DNA of 64,000 bases from JBEKIK01 sp963845975 (GCA_963845975.1 CAWJUD010000002.1:2514133-2578132), one strand, 5' to 3'; positions 20,890-29,648 are shown, numbered from the stretch's first letter. The notes: a model not told the origin generated them from the sequence alone. A program made the numbers and translations.

Positions 20890-21267
20890 ATGCCCAAAAA
20901 CATATACCTCAGTACGTTTGGATTACCCTACGCACCTCGCATGTGCATTATGGACAATGATCAAAATTATTGGAGCGAAATGGACAACTGTTGGACCGCT
21001 GATCCGAAAAAGGCAGCACTCTATTTAGATACGTGTGAGGCAGGAAGCAGACTCCATGAATTAATGCTGACGCAAGTTCCAGGTAAGCTGTATTCATTCA
21101 TTGTTCCACTTAAAATTGAGATCAAGACAACAAATTCTATCAGTATTACCGCAGTTCAAGAGTGGTTGGCCACGCATGTACGTTTTGACTTTGGGGATGA
21201 GGAAGAAAATGCTCTAATGGCCGTGATTCAGGTGGATTTTAATAAAGTTGAAGAAACTACCGAATAG
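20890..21267 (+). CDS. hypothetical protein
   Basis: 125 residues from ATG 20890, which has GGGGAG at good spacing; the upstream in-frame TTG is unlikely. The sequence MPKNIYLSTFGLPYAPRMC has no signal peptide and no recognised motif. It follows the membrane lipoprotein closely and may share its transcript. Confidence 0.6.
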   Translation: MPKNIYLSTFGLPYAPRMCIMDNDQNYWSEMDNCWTADPKKAALYLDTCEAGSRLHELMLTQVPGKLYSFIVPLKIEIKTTNSISITAVQEWLATHVRFDFGDEEENALMAVIQVDFNKVEETTE

Positions 21268-21269
21268 TA

Positions 21270-21297
21270 TTGCCCACTCAACGCACCCTGGTATAAT
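21270..21297 (+). promoter_or_regulatory. promoter for the HTH gene
   Basis: TTGCCC (21270-21275), 16-base spacer, TATAAT (21292-21297). It lies 42 bases before the ATG at 21339, with AGAAGGAG as ribosome site in between. Confidence 0.6.
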
Positions 21298-21338
21298 AAC
21301 CTGACTACCAGTTTACCCTCTACTAGAAGGAGTCTATC

Positions 21339-21668
21339 ATGGCCAAAAAGCAAGCAGTTAACAAAGCTCAAGCCGTTCGGGATTATCTCAAGGCTCATCC
21401 CAGCACTGGCAACAAAGAAATTGCCCAAGCACTGACGAAACAAGGGATCAAAATCTCAGCCAACCACGTCGCCAACATCAAAAGCAAAATGGCTGTTTCC
21501 AAGGGAAAGCGGAAACGTCGGAGTAAGGCGGCCACCGCCATGTCTACCAAGAGCGGAGTCAGCGTACACGAGATCAAAGCGGCTTTTGGTTTGCTAAAGG
21601 AGTGCGGCGGAATTGAAAATGCCAAAAAGGCGTTGGATGCGGCCAGAGAGATTCAGAAGGTAATGTAA
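21339..21668 (+). CDS. small helix-turn-helix protein
   Basis: 109 residues. The amino half (QAVRDYLKAHPSTGNKEIAQALTKQGIKIS) is a winged-helix-like DNA-binding unit seen repeatedly in planctomycete accessory DNA. A basic linker (KGKRKRRSKAA) and a helical tail follow. It may be a transcriptional regulator. It has its own promoter and ribosome site. Confidence 0.7.
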   Translation: MAKKQAVNKAQAVRDYLKAHPSTGNKEIAQALTKQGIKISANHVANIKSKMAVSKGKRKRRSKAATAMSTKSGVSVHEIKAAFGLLKECGGIENAKKALDAAREIQKVM

Positions 21669-22055
21669 CGGTTGTTACTGATGCTGCTGATTACGCCCGA
21701 GGAATTTGGCCGATAAAGAATCCTACCGCCCACCAAAAAATGACGGCAGCGATTTTTGGGAACTCGATTCTGCAAATCTTTATCCGCTGGTCAGATTATT
21801 TTCTTATAGCGGATTTAGAAAATTTTGCGGCGTGATTTTTAAGAACTCGATTTTATAGAGTGGCTTGCTTCTGGGTGGAAAAAAATCGATTCACATATAA
21901 AGAAACTTTGCCACGTAGTCGCCGCAGGGGGCTATGCGGTGTCAGGTAAATACTACAGATACCCAAGAATTGTTTGGTTTTCAACTTTGCAACACAACTT
22001 GTTTTGTCCGAAGAAAAGTATGGTCTGATCTGCGGCAGGTTGTAAAATTGTTTGT
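21669..22055. other. intergenic, nothing assigned
   Basis: No gene supported. Two imperfect direct repeats around GAACTCGATT occur at about 21760 and 21842. The stretch just before 22056 lacks a good ribosome site for the next gene. Confidence 0.4.
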
Positions 22056-22553
22056 ATGTTCGCTTGTGTTGACGTTCACTACACTGACCACGCCAAAGTT
22101 GCCTGCCTAACTTTTGATAGTTGGCAAAGCGATGCTCCGAATTCAAAATATGTCAGCGTGATAGAACATGTGGAAGAGTATGTTCCAGGGCAATTCTACA
22201 AAAGAGAGCTTCCTTGTATTCTGAAAATCCTCGGCAAAGTCAAAGAACCACTTGAAGTCCTGGTGATTGACGGCTATGTCTGGCTGGATGGGAAGCAGAC
22301 TCCAGGTTTGGGAGCCTATCTCTATCGTGCCTTGGATGAGCGGGTAAAGATCATTGGCGTTGCCAAGAATGCATTTAAGGGTAGCTTGCATACCAAAATG
22401 GTATATCGTGGCAGGAGTAAGAGACCATTATTCGTGACGGCGGCAGGAAGTTCTTTAACCGAGGCAGCAAGGCATATCAAAACAATGCATGGGGATCATC
22501 GGATTCCAACGTTGCTCAAATTGGTTGACCAATTGAGTCGAGTGGTCGGATGA
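22056..22553 (+). CDS. nfi: endonuclease V family protein
   Basis: 165 residues. It keeps the family blocks: CVDVHY (first catalytic aspartate), EEYVPGQFYKRELP (catalytic glutamate and the YxPGxFYxRE signature), VLVIDGYVWLD (second aspartate), PGLGAYLYRAL and GVAKNAF. Endonuclease V cuts DNA or RNA near deoxyinosine or inosine. It is shorter than the E. coli enzyme (about 220 residues), lacking outer segments, as in the compact accessory-genome type. The gene name is by family only. Confidence 0.8.
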   Translation: MFACVDVHYTDHAKVACLTFDSWQSDAPNSKYVSVIEHVEEYVPGQFYKRELPCILKILGKVKEPLEVLVIDGYVWLDGKQTPGLGAYLYRALDERVKIIGVAKNAFKGSLHTKMVYRGRSKRPLFVTAAGSSLTEAARHIKTMHGDHRIPTLLKLVDQLSRVVG

Positions 22554-22604
22554 TCCCTGCATTCTTCAGTCGGTGTCGGCCTCTTCTTTGTTTATTGGGG
22601 GGGC

Positions 22605-22745
22605 TTGACAAATCCTGTTCATGCACTTTATATTATTGCCGTTTCTCCCTGGGAGCTTTGCCTTCCTTCTTCACATAAAACGAGGTAGCGTCCGTCAGAG
22701 AAAGTAGTTCATCACGCTGAATTGACTGCTTAGACGGTTTGATCT
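22605..22745 (+). promoter_or_regulatory. PEP-CTERM leader element i with promoter
   Basis: TTGACA (22605), 18-base spacer, TATATT (22629). The box GAGGTAGCG (22682-22690) is followed by CCGTC (22692) pairing with GACGG (22733), then TTTGATC. This is the weakest of five similar leaders (others near 32.2, 38.0, 39.3 and 58.4 kb). It lies about 100 bases before the HAF-repeat gene start. Confidence 0.5.
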
Positions 22746-22848
22746 TTCGAATTACCTCGCTTCTCTGGCACTAATCTCAATTTATATTCCTATGTTGTTT
22801 TCTGTCGGGCAAATATTCTGCTTTGGCATCAACTTCAAAGGTACAAAT

Positions 22849-23913
22849 ATGAAAAATATTATCCAAATTATAGTAGCCTTGTTGCTTTGTGTAAGCAATG
22901 CATTTGGTGTCGTTCAATATACTGTGACCGATCTTGGAACTCTCCCTGACTATTCGTACAAGAGTGTCGCCGGAGGCATCAACAACTACGGGCAGGTAGT
23001 GGGCTATTCGGAGAGTTGGAGTAGTACCACACACGCTTTTCTCTACAGCAACGGTCACATGACCGACCTCGGAACATTAGGAGGAACAAATAGTAGAGCA
23101 TATGGCGTCAACAACATGGGGCAAGTCGTCGGCACGGCTCAAAATGCGAGTGGTGTCTCACACGCTTTTCTCTGGAGGAATGGAACTATGACCGACATTG
23201 GCTCTCTGCCGGGTGCCACGTTCAGTCGAGCCACTGGTATCAACAACAACGGTCAGATCTGTGGGATTGCCAACATTAACGGATACATCCGTGCATTTCT
23301 TTACAATAATGGAACGATAACTGACCTTGGGGTTCTTCCGGGTCCCGGCCAATCAAGTACCGCAAACGCCATCAACAACAACGGACAAATAGTAGGCTTT
23401 TCATATACCGCAATACAGGCTACTGATGCTGTCCTTTGGAGCGGCTTCACTATGACTGACTTGGGGACACTTGGTTTTTATAGCAGCCAGGCTACCGACA
23501 TCAATGACAGCGTGCAGGTCGTCGGTGGATTGTCGAGAACGGTTGGCGGCGACTCAGACGCTTTTATCTATAGCAATGGGATTATGACCGACATAGGGAA
23601 TCTTCCCGGTGGAAGGGATAGTTACGCACTCGGCATCAATAACAGCAGCCAAATTATTGGTGTGGCCGTCAACTCGCATTCAACAGCTACCTGTTTCGTT
23701 TATAGTGGTACAACAATGTGGGACCTAAATACACTTATACCTTCAGGTTGGTCCATTAATTCAGTCGCTAGCATTAACGACAATGGGCAGATTGTTAGTG
23801 GAAATAACGAAGCCTCGAATGCCAAACTTCTCACTCCAATCCCTGAACCGTCAACCATCGTGCTACTGCTAATCGGTGTTATCGGTTTCCTTTTCTTACG
23901 AAGGAAACAATAA
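22849..23913 (+). CDS. HAF-repeat PEP-CTERM protein
   Basis: 354 residues from ATG 22849. A signal peptide (IIQIIVALLLCVSNAFG) is followed by about seven HAF repeats (HAFLYSNGHMTDLGTLGG type), a predicted extracellular beta structure, and ending in PEP-CTERM: PEPSTIVLLLIGVIGFLFL then RRK. It should be exported and processed by an exosortase, which is not in this window. It has its own promoter and structured leader. It is a paralogue of the gene at 40587. Confidence 0.88.
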   Translation: MKNIIQIIVALLLCVSNAFGVVQYTVTDLGTLPDYSYKSVAGGINNYGQVVGYSESWSSTTHAFLYSNGHMTDLGTLGGTNSRAYGVNNMGQVVGTAQNASGVSHAFLWRNGTMTDIGSLPGATFSRATGINNNGQICGIANINGYIRAFLYNNGTITDLGVLPGPGQSSTANAINNNGQIVGFSYTAIQATDAVLWSGFTMTDLGTLGFYSSQATDINDSVQVVGGLSRTVGGDSDAFIYSNGIMTDIGNLPGGRDSYALGINNSSQIIGVAVNSHSTATCFVYSGTTMWDLNTLIPSGWSINSVASINDNGQIVSGNNEASNAKLLTPIPEPSTIVLLLIGVIGFLFLRRKQ

Positions 23914-23933
23914 GCCCAGGTGACCTCGTGTCA

Positions 23934-24665
23934 TCACAACCCCACTTTCCCCATCGCTTCCTGATACTTTCCTTCCAACTGCCCATCGAGGGCGATGTGT
24001 TGATAGACTGCCAGCGTTTCCCTCCGTGCATGCCCCGTGATCAATTGCAACTCTGCGTCGGCCATGCCCGAGTGTCGAGTCAACCAAGTGATCGCTTGAT
24101 GCCGGAAAGTATGAGGCGTGCATTTTACACCCGCTTCTTCGGCATACTTTTGAACAATCTGTTCAACACGTCGGGTGGAATACCTTGTCGCTCGTCTCGT
24201 TTGGAATAACCAACGATTGTGGGAATGGGCCGCAATATGTGTTCTTAGTGCCGTCGCAAAGGTCTTGCCAAAGAGGACATAACGATCTTTACTTCCTTTA
24301 CCCTGGCAGATGAATACTTTGCAGTTTTCCAAATCCACATCACTAACCTCAATCCTGCAAAGTTCCGAAACCCTAACGCCTGTATAAAACAACAGACGCA
24401 GCATTAAAGCGTGCTGGACATCTTCGGCCCTGTCAACGATCTGATAAAATCGCCTGAACTCCTCGGCTGTCAGGACACGAGGCAAACGCCTGCCTTTCTT
24501 CGCTGGTCGTAGGTCACATACTTTCCGCACTTTCTTTGCCACGTATCGCCAGCCGTCATAATCGAGACCAGACTTCCGAACAATTCGGGCGATCTGCGAA
24601 ACGATTTGCGATTTCGCCTTTGCGTTTTGTAATCCGAAATTGGAGGTATTTTGATTGGTTTTCAT
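23934..24665 (-). CDS. tyrosine recombinase/integrase
   Basis: 243 residues. Catalytic set: R in TGVRVSELCRI, K in GKGSKDRYV, HxxR in HTFRHQ, the second H in GHARRET and the nucleophile Y in AVYQHI. The amino-terminal SAM-like DNA-binding domain is very short, so the start may lie elsewhere or the protein is of the small type. Convergent with the HAF gene. A 21-bp dyad and GAGAC boxes lie about 110-190 bases upstream of its start. It could integrate or resolve the surrounding element. Confidence 0.88.
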   Translation of the reverse strand: MKTNQNTSNFGLQNAKAKSQIVSQIARIVRKSGLDYDGWRYVAKKVRKVCDLRPAKKGRRLPRVLTAEEFRRFYQIVDRAEDVQHALMLRLLFYTGVRVSELCRIEVSDVDLENCKVFICQGKGSKDRYVLFGKTFATALRTHIAAHSHNRWLFQTRRATRYSTRRVEQIVQKYAEEAGVKCTPHTFRHQAITWLTRHSGMADAELQLITGHARRETLAVYQHIALDGQLEGKYQEAMGKVGL

Positions 24666-24777
24666 GGGTTAAATCCACTAAAAAGCCTGTTCTATTTCGG
24701 GGACGGAGCATTATGCGAAATTGGACGTTTCGCATTTCTCATGCTGTTTCGGTGTCAGCGTTTGAGACCGTTGTCGT

Positions 24778-24800
24778 CAACTCGTCAAATTGACAAGTTG
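24778..24800. promoter_or_regulatory. dyad operator candidate, copy 1
   Basis: CAACTCGTCAA, one base, TTGACAAGTTG: an 11-bp dyad with a single mismatch. Closely related dyads lie at 36870-36890 and 63162-63182. Flanked by TTTGAGACC and TTGAGAC. Upstream of the recombinase gene. Confidence 0.55.
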
Positions 24801-24906
24801 AGACAAACAGTCAGAATCAGCGTTGTCTCGGGCCACTTGCTCATGGGTAGGATTTGATATAGGCTTTTGGGAACTCACAACAATCCCCATTTTTCAGGAG
24901 ATAATC

Positions 24907-25197
24907 ATGAAAGGCAAATTGATTATTGTTATTCTGGTTGGTGTACTGATTGGGCTTGTTTCATCGTCATTCTTGAAACAGTCCGAGGCACAGGGGCAGG
25001 TCAAACAAGAAAAGCAGGCATGGGAATATAGAGTTGAATCTTTTAGGGTGGGTGAAGGTATGGAAACTACACATGCAAGAATCATTAACGGACTTGCGTC
25101 TGAGGGGTGGGAATATGATGGTCTAATTGGTTCGGGGAGGGTTGAAAATCGCACTTATGCAGTTGGGTGTGTCCTGTTCAAACGCCTTAAAAAATGA
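24907..25197 (+). CDS. DUF4177-like secreted or anchored protein
   Basis: 96 residues from ATG 24907, with CAGGAG upstream. An amino-terminal hydrophobic segment (LIIVILVGVLIGLVSSSFL) is followed by a DUF4177-like domain (WEYRVESFRVGEG, LASEGWEYDGLI). Function unknown. It is convergent with the left end of the motif array. Confidence 0.7.
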   Translation: MKGKLIIVILVGVLIGLVSSSFLKQSEAQGQVKQEKQAWEYRVESFRVGEGMETTHARIINGLASEGWEYDGLIGSGRVENRTYAVGCVLFKRLKK

Positions 25198-25278
25198 CCG
25201 TTTATTCTGCCTGTAGAGTGCCTGATTGCCCAATGCGAAATAACGTGTCTCACATTTCTCACAGAGTTTCAGTCGGTG

Positions 25279-25542
25279 TCAGCACTTCACCTTTACAATG
25301 CTTCTAATCGATGGGATGACCTCATCAACCGATATATCGAGTTTCCGCAATTCCTCCACAAGGTCACGGTACTCATCGGCTGGCAGACCGTAATCCGATG
25401 CTACTTCGATGAACTCCAGACCACCATTTAATGGCTCAGCTTCACCCTCAAACAATTTTGCGATTGCCTCGGCTTCTGTATCAGCCTGCACTCGGTAGGT
25501 CTGGGTATGCATCTCGTACTGTTCGATTTCATAAATAGGCAT
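25279..25542 (-). CDS. array gene: small MPIYEIEQ protein
   Basis: 87 residues from ATG 25542, with GGGAG four to eight bases upstream. The TGA stop is the first three bases of the motif copy at 25271. The amino terminus (MPIYEIEQYEMHTQTYRVQ) resembles the array protein at 26660. Its start is only four bases past the stop of the previous gene, so they are coupled without a motif between them. Function unknown. Confidence 0.7.
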   Translation of the reverse strand: MPIYEIEQYEMHTQTYRVQADTEAEAIAKLFEGEAEPLNGGLEFIEVASDYGLPADEYRDLVEELRKLDISVDEVIPSIRSIVKVKC

Positions 25543-25546
25543 GGCA

Positions 25547-25711
25547 TTACTCCCAAATTGTTTCAACACATGGAAGACCTATGTCGTCTTCTGCCAAATC
25601 CTTTTCTTCAATGTCGTCGGTATCGTAATCATGGACGATCACCCGAACGCCTTTAGGGCAGTCGATGTCTTGGATCACCCCGCCTTCCATTGTTATTCGC
25701 ACTGTCTTCAT
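25547..25711 (-). CDS. array gene: 54-residue protein
   Basis: MKTVRITMEGGVIQDIDC onward, an acidic small protein (DYDTDDIEEKDLAEDD). Similar short MxVRVTxxGGVIQDI proteins occur on plasmids and integrative elements. AGGAG lies seven bases before ATG 25711, and the motif copy at 25727 lies 15 bases upstream, the closest spacing in the array. Confidence 0.7.
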   Translation of the reverse strand: MKTVRITMEGGVIQDIDCPKGVRVIVHDYDTDDIEEKDLAEDDIGLPCVETIWE

Positions 25712-25739
25712 GTCATTACTCCTGAAAGTCGGTGTCAAA

Positions 25740-25763
25740 GGGGCTCCCGCACACAGGAGCCCC
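25740..25763 (-). terminator. hairpin abutting the motif
   Basis: On the minus strand GGGGCTCC pairs with GGAGCCCC and is followed by TT then TGACACCGACT. The same arrangement (stem, TT, motif) occurs at 43619-43646. It could be a terminator with a very short T tract. Confidence 0.55.
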
Positions 25764-25775
25764 CGTCACCTCCAT

Positions 25776-26021
25776 CTAATGAGGCTGGAAACCAAAGTAA
25801 AACCGTGGGTTGTGTTGGAAAAACAAACTGCCCTTCACGCCGTCCTTCTTCCGCTTCACAACCACGAGCGGGGCGGCAAAGCCCAACACCTGAAAATCTT
25901 CGCCAAGTTGCTGTGTGTTCCAGACCTGCCCATGTTCGGCCTCCAGGGCTTCACGGCTTCCTGGCTGGGCGTTGATCTCGGCCAGCAATTCCTTGCGAAT
26001 GCTTTCTGTAGGATCAGACAT
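25776..26021 (-). CDS. array gene: 81-residue protein
   Basis: MSDPTESIRKELLAEINAQ onward, with VLGFAAPLVVVKRKKDGVKGSL and FQHNPRFYFGF, blocks typical of small plasmid/ICE proteins. The stop is TAG, followed by a hairpin and the motif at 25727. The upstream motif is 40 bases before the ATG. Function unknown. Confidence 0.72.
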   Translation of the reverse strand: MSDPTESIRKELLAEINAQPGSREALEAEHGQVWNTQQLGEDFQVLGFAAPLVVVKRKKDGVKGSLFFQHNPRFYFGFQPH

Positions 26022-26049
26022 GAGAATGCTCCTTATGATTGAGTAGTTG

Positions 26050-26364
26050 TTACGCTTGGTGAGTCGGTGTCAACCCCATGACCTGTTCATAAGCAGCCTC
26101 CGCTTCTTGACGTTCGGCATCGGTCAGTCCTGCTGCAACTAACAGTCGCTTCCAGTTGGCTTCCAGGTCAGTAGCGATGCCGATGTAGTTGTTAAATCCA
26201 CAATCGCCTTCGTTTCGTGCGAGTAGATGACCATCCGATGTAACCACCAATTCGGCAATCGCAGGCGAAGTCCAATGCTGACCGAGAATGCGACCAACAA
26301 TTGCTGCCATCTTGCCCGACATGCCAATGAAACGAGTAGGATGTAGTTTTTGTATTAGTGTCAT
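26050..26364 (-). CDS. array gene: 104-residue protein
   Basis: Start at ATG 26364 (MTLIQKLHPTRFIG) with GGAGC upstream; the longer reading frame upstream is not supported. It contains GHLLARNEGDCGFNNYIG and LEANWKRLLVAAGLTDAE, blocks known from accessory elements. The motif at 26062 is read in frame as LTPT, seven codons before the TAA, a third reading phase compared with its neighbours. Confidence 0.72.
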   Translation of the reverse strand: MTLIQKLHPTRFIGMSGKMAAIVGRILGQHWTSPAIAELVVTSDGHLLARNEGDCGFNNYIGIATDLEANWKRLLVAAGLTDAERQEAEAAYEQVMGLTPTHQA

Positions 26365-26383
26365 GTTTGCTCCTTTCGTCCAG

Positions 26384-26608
26384 TTAGTCGGTGTCCATAC
26401 CCGATTGCCATTGGTACCCCTTTGGGCATTCCAAGGTAACAAGCCCGTTTGTAAGAATAGTTTCCTGGTCTTCGTTGTATTTCGTTTCCCCTTCGTACTC
26501 AGCGGAATAATCATCGCTAAAGCTTAAAAGTGCTAAACCAGTGCAAGTTTCAAGAGTGCCGATTGCTATTTGCCCACATACGGGGCAATTAGGATTATGA
26601 AATCTCAT
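26384..26608 (-). CDS. array gene: zinc-ribbon-like protein
   Basis: 74 residues. It opens MRFHNPNCPVCGQIAIG and has a later ECPKGY, so a small metal-binding unit is possible. The end reads GMDTD and the stop sits inside the motif copy at 26386. The upstream motif is 43 bases before the ATG. Function unknown. Confidence 0.68.
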   Translation of the reverse strand: MRFHNPNCPVCGQIAIGTLETCTGLALLSFSDDYSAEYEGETKYNEDQETILTNGLVTLECPKGYQWQSGMDTD

Positions 26609-26659
26609 TGTAAATTCCTAGTATAAATACCAATGCCCCGTCAGTGACTTTAGTCGGTG

Positions 26660-26845
26660 TCAATCACATTGTTCGACAGAGACAGTTTCGATCCACTCTT
26701 CATCGCCTTCTTCAATGGTCTTGACGTCGTAAGCAACCTGACCCATTTTGCACAGGGCTTCGGCTTCTTTCCGACTTTTAGCCTCGACATAGTACACGGT
26801 GCGAACGATGAACTTTTCCAACGCTTCAACTCTGTATTTGGGCAT
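26660..26845 (-). CDS. array gene: DpnD/PcfM-like small protein
   Basis: 61 residues, MPKYRVEALEKFIVRTVYYVEAKSRKEAEAL. The fold resembles the small DpnD/PcfM type. The TGA stop is part of the motif at 26652. The next motif upstream is 21 bases before the ATG. Confidence 0.7.
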   Translation of the reverse strand: MPKYRVEALEKFIVRTVYYVEAKSRKEAEALCKMGQVAYDVKTIEEGDEEWIETVSVEQCD

Positions 26846-26874
26846 GGGATTCTCCTCGTGATGGTGGGTCGGTG

Positions 26875-27297
26875 TCAGGCAGATCGACGCTGGAAGCGTT
26901 TTTCAGCCTGTAAGGTATGATACTTTCGCACACTTTCCCGCCATTGGCTATTACCGCCGTATTGATCGATAGGGACTAAATCCAGATAAGATAGCGGGCA
27001 GGAATAATAGTAGGGATGCATCGACTCTTCCATGTCCTTATAGCCCCATCCAAAATCCTTCTGGTATCTGAGCAAGTCGCAGGTGATCCAACGTTCGGTT
27101 GGACAAACGATTTGTCCATTCGTTGTAAAAGTCCGTTCCCAGACTGACCAAAGGACGCCCGAGTAAACGTTACCCCTGTAGCAATGGGCAAGGCAGACTG
27201 ATTTGACCAGCATTTCATCGGAGTTTCTTTCCCAGTTTTCGGTTCGCTCCGCAATCATCTGACGACGAGTACAGCCATTGATGAATAACCAACCCAT
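26875..27297 (-). CDS. array gene: DUF6927-like protein
   Basis: 140 residues from ATG 27297 (MGWLFINGCTRRQMIAERT), with AGGAG upstream. Conserved-looking blocks are LAHCYRGNVYSGVLWSVWE, WGYKDMEESMHPYYYSCP and SYLDLVP. The family assignment is from memory and moderate. The TGA stop lies in a one-mismatch motif copy at 26867. Function unknown. Confidence 0.72.
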   Translation of the reverse strand: MGWLFINGCTRRQMIAERTENWERNSDEMLVKSVCLAHCYRGNVYSGVLWSVWERTFTTNGQIVCPTERWITCDLLRYQKDFGWGYKDMEESMHPYYYSCPLSYLDLVPIDQYGGNSQWRESVRKYHTLQAEKRFQRRSA

Positions 27298-27335
27298 GAT
27301 AGACTCCTGTGTGGTGCTTGTCTCCGAACACAGGA

Positions 27336-27713
27336 TTAGTCGGTGTCTCCGACATTCACCACAAGACAATCGCTCTTTAGGAAAAGAACGTTATGTTCAT
27401 TTTCTGCCCAATCCTGAAATGATTTTGATAGTGTCTTATCTGATAGAAACTCATCCCAAAGTTTGGCAATGCTCTTTTTGAAATCTCCCACCTTCGTCTC
27501 AACAGACCGTAAAGCTATGCCCAGGTATTGCTTACTTCTACCATTGTCCACATACAGGACAGTGGGCATCGGATCGTCCAGCGGTTCCATTTCTTGATCT
27601 TCGCAATTTGAACAGAAGGGAGTGCCAACAGTAGCAAGGTCAGTACCATCTACGGTACTTTCCTCTTTACAAATTGGGCAACGCCAAAATGTAGTGCCGA
27701 TTGTAACGGGCAT
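27336..27713 (-). CDS. array gene: zinc-ribbon protein
   Basis: 125 residues. Amino-terminal CPICKEES and CSNCED form a likely zinc ribbon; the carboxy half is helical. The end reads VNVGDTD with the stop inside the motif at 27338. The upstream motif is 21 bases before the ATG. Function unknown. Confidence 0.7.
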   Translation of the reverse strand: MPVTIGTTFWRCPICKEESTVDGTDLATVGTPFCSNCEDQEMEPLDDPMPTVLYVDNGRSKQYLGIALRSVETKVGDFKKSIAKLWDEFLSDKTLSKSFQDWAENEHNVLFLKSDCLVVNVGDTD

Positions 27714-27763
27714 GATATGTTCCTTTCATCTGTTAGTCGGTGTCATTCTTCCCACTCGGGTTG

Positions 27764-28165
27764 TTATCCGAACACTGTCCAGCTTTTTTCTTCCAAGTGT
27801 TCTTTGAACTTTTCACCCGCTGGAGTAAGTTGAGTTACGCCTTCAACAGTGAAGTAACAGCCATGTTCCAATTCGTCGTATAGATCGCCGTCATCATCGT
27901 TGTAATAACCGATGTCCAATTCCAAGTGAGATTCACCAACCTTGGTGGCCATGTCGAATGCCTTTTGTAATGCCTCCCATTTCTCAAAGAGATCTTCGGG
28001 ATCTTCCTTCCAGATTCCCTGCTCATTCTTTAGAGCAAAGGAATTCCAATCGAGTGCATGATCCTTAAATGCAGTTTCACAGGCTTCAAGTTCTTTCGGA
28101 CAGATTGCCCTTAAACCTTCGAGAGTGATAGTCCATGCGTGGCATGGTGCGGTCCCCATTCCCAT
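27764..28165 (-). CDS. array gene: acidic 133-residue protein
   Basis: ATG 28165 (MGMGTAPCHAWTITLEGLR) preceded by GAAAGAA. The protein is acidic (IGYYNDDDGDLYDELEHG) with no recognised domain. It stops 19 bases before the motif at 27735. Function unknown. Confidence 0.68.
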   Translation of the reverse strand: MGMGTAPCHAWTITLEGLRAICPKELEACETAFKDHALDWNSFALKNEQGIWKEDPEDLFEKWEALQKAFDMATKVGESHLELDIGYYNDDDGDLYDELEHGCYFTVEGVTQLTPAGEKFKEHLEEKSWTVFG

Positions 28166-28276
28166 AATTCTTTCCTTTCGTTGGTTGCCCACTATGCTCA
28201 GTCGGTGTCATCTTCGCCAGCCTCAATACGGATCGAGGCACCGAAAGATCGGTTTTCTTCACAACCTGCTTTGTCC

Positions 28277-29038
28277 CTATTCCACCCCCAACTGTTGCCT
28301 TTTGAGCCAACGAAGCAGTCCGTCGATCTGGTCCTGGCCTTGTGCCTCCAAATGCTCATAATTAGGGAACTCCTTGATGGGGGCCACGGCCTTGCAGCCG
28401 ACAAGTTCATCAAAGGCCCCAACGCCAGCGGCGATAAACGCATTCCAGTCGGCAATCGTGTTGACCAAGGCGGGAATATCTCGGTTTTCAAAAAAGTCGC
28501 CTTCATCTGAGACTTCAGAGAGAATTCCTAGTTCCTTGGCGTGGTCCAACAACCGACAAACTGATAAGTGCGACCGAAGGAAGTTGGGAAGGCCGCCACA
28601 ATCAGGGTGGCTGGCATACTGGGTTTTGCAGAAACCACCGCCCGACCAGGCAGATAGGTGGGTGCGAAGACGTTTTAGTTTTCTAGTCCGTTCATCTTCA
28701 ACTGTGATTGTCTTGGGGTAGGTTGCCAAAAAGATTTCCATCGGCTCGCTGCCAGGAGCAACGTTGATTTGAAACCCAACGATTTCTTCGGCGGGGCAAT
28801 CCCAGCCGATGGTTCGTTCTTTGTTCCAGATGCATTCCCGAGCTTGTATTTTGAGCCAACGGTACTCACCATCTGGTGGATCGTTGTCGAATTGGGCAGC
28901 TTTTCCCTTGAAATGGATGATTTCGCCGACCGACTCGAACGGCAGGTCCATCGCCCGCTGCCGCATCTTTTCGATGATGGTCGTGGCTTCGGATTTCTTT
29001 TGTGGTCCCTGGAAAGACCAGTGAATTGTGAGTCCCAT
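28277..29038 (-). CDS. array gene: 253-residue hypothetical protein
   Basis: The largest protein of the left array. It opens MGLTIHWSFQGPQKKSEAT, with AGGAG upstream of the ATG. It contains SAWSGGGFCKTQYASHPDCGG, with cysteines that may bind metal, and ends LLRWLKRQQLGVE. About 66 bases separate the stop and the next motif, more than usual. Function unknown, though similar proteins occur on plasmids. Confidence 0.72.
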   Translation of the reverse strand: MGLTIHWSFQGPQKKSEATTIIEKMRQRAMDLPFESVGEIIHFKGKAAQFDNDPPDGEYRWLKIQARECIWNKERTIGWDCPAEEIVGFQINVAPGSEPMEIFLATYPKTITVEDERTRKLKRLRTHLSAWSGGGFCKTQYASHPDCGGLPNFLRSHLSVCRLLDHAKELGILSEVSDEGDFFENRDIPALVNTIADWNAFIAAGVGAFDELVGCKAVAPIKEFPNYEHLEAQGQDQIDGLLRWLKRQQLGVE

Positions 29039-29096
29039 TATATTCTCCTGTTGTTTATTTCTCAGTCGGTGTCACGGGGGGCGACTTCTCTCCATG

Positions 29097-29354
29097 TCAT
29101 TTCCATACTTCCTCCTGGCTGCAAAATCCTCCATCGGGTTTAGGCGGATTGACCATTTCATAAGGGTTGCCGTTGAACATCATGGCGAATGGGGCAAACT
29201 GAACATCACCATCAGGAAGGCGATTGACCGCACAAATCACGGCGACGGTTTCTTTCGTCGTCGCAAGTTCGCATTCCATCAGTGCAACGTCACCATTTTG
29301 GAAAGCGTTGACGAGCATGTTGAAGTTTTGTTTGTGGCCTTTTGCGAGTGACAT
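29097..29354 (-). CDS. array gene: DUF6117-like protein
   Basis: 85 residues. MSLAKGHKQNFNMLVNAF, GDVALMECE, VAVICAVNR and FAMMFNGNPYE match the DUF6117 family known from plasmids and ICEs of Proteobacteria. AGGAG upstream. It stops 23 bases before the motif at 29064. Function unknown. Confidence 0.8.
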   Translation of the reverse strand: MSLAKGHKQNFNMLVNAFQNGDVALMECELATTKETVAVICAVNRLPDGDVQFAPFAMMFNGNPYEMVNPPKPDGGFCSQEEVWK

Positions 29355-29390
29355 GACTATCTCCTGTTGTTGTTGCCCATTTAGTCGGTG

Positions 29391-29648
29391 TCAGTGTGTG
29401 GAACAATCTGGATTGGAGCAGACCAAGATTTCTTCCAAATTCGTTCCGTCGTCATCCATTACACTTTTGTTTTTGGCAAGACATTCGGGACAAAATCTGT
29501 CGGAAGCGAGTTCCTGAACCTTGTCCCTGATTTGTTGTTCGAGACTTTCGGTGAAAGTGGCAATGTTGGTATCGAGATCGTCTCGGTGGTCAGTTGCTTC
29601 GATGATCTCTTCTGCAAACTCTTCGATGATTTCTGGATATTCAGTCAT
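29391..29648 (-). CDS. array gene: acidic zinc-binding protein
   Basis: 85 residues from ATG 29648 (MTEYPEIIEEFAEEII). An acidic helical half is followed by CPECLAKN and CSNPDC, a four-cysteine zinc site. The TGA stop is part of the motif at 29383. Function unknown. Confidence 0.68.
   Translation of the reverse strand: MTEYPEIIEEFAEEIIEATDHRDDLDTNIATFTESLEQQIRDKVQELASDRFCPECLAKNKSVMDDDGTNLEEILVCSNPDCSTH

Noticed and set aside
22568..22577. Motif copy after the endonuclease V gene as a regulatory site of that gene
   Set aside because: It points against the gene direction and precedes no minus-strand gene start, so it may be a relic. It was not counted as evidence for the boundary rule.
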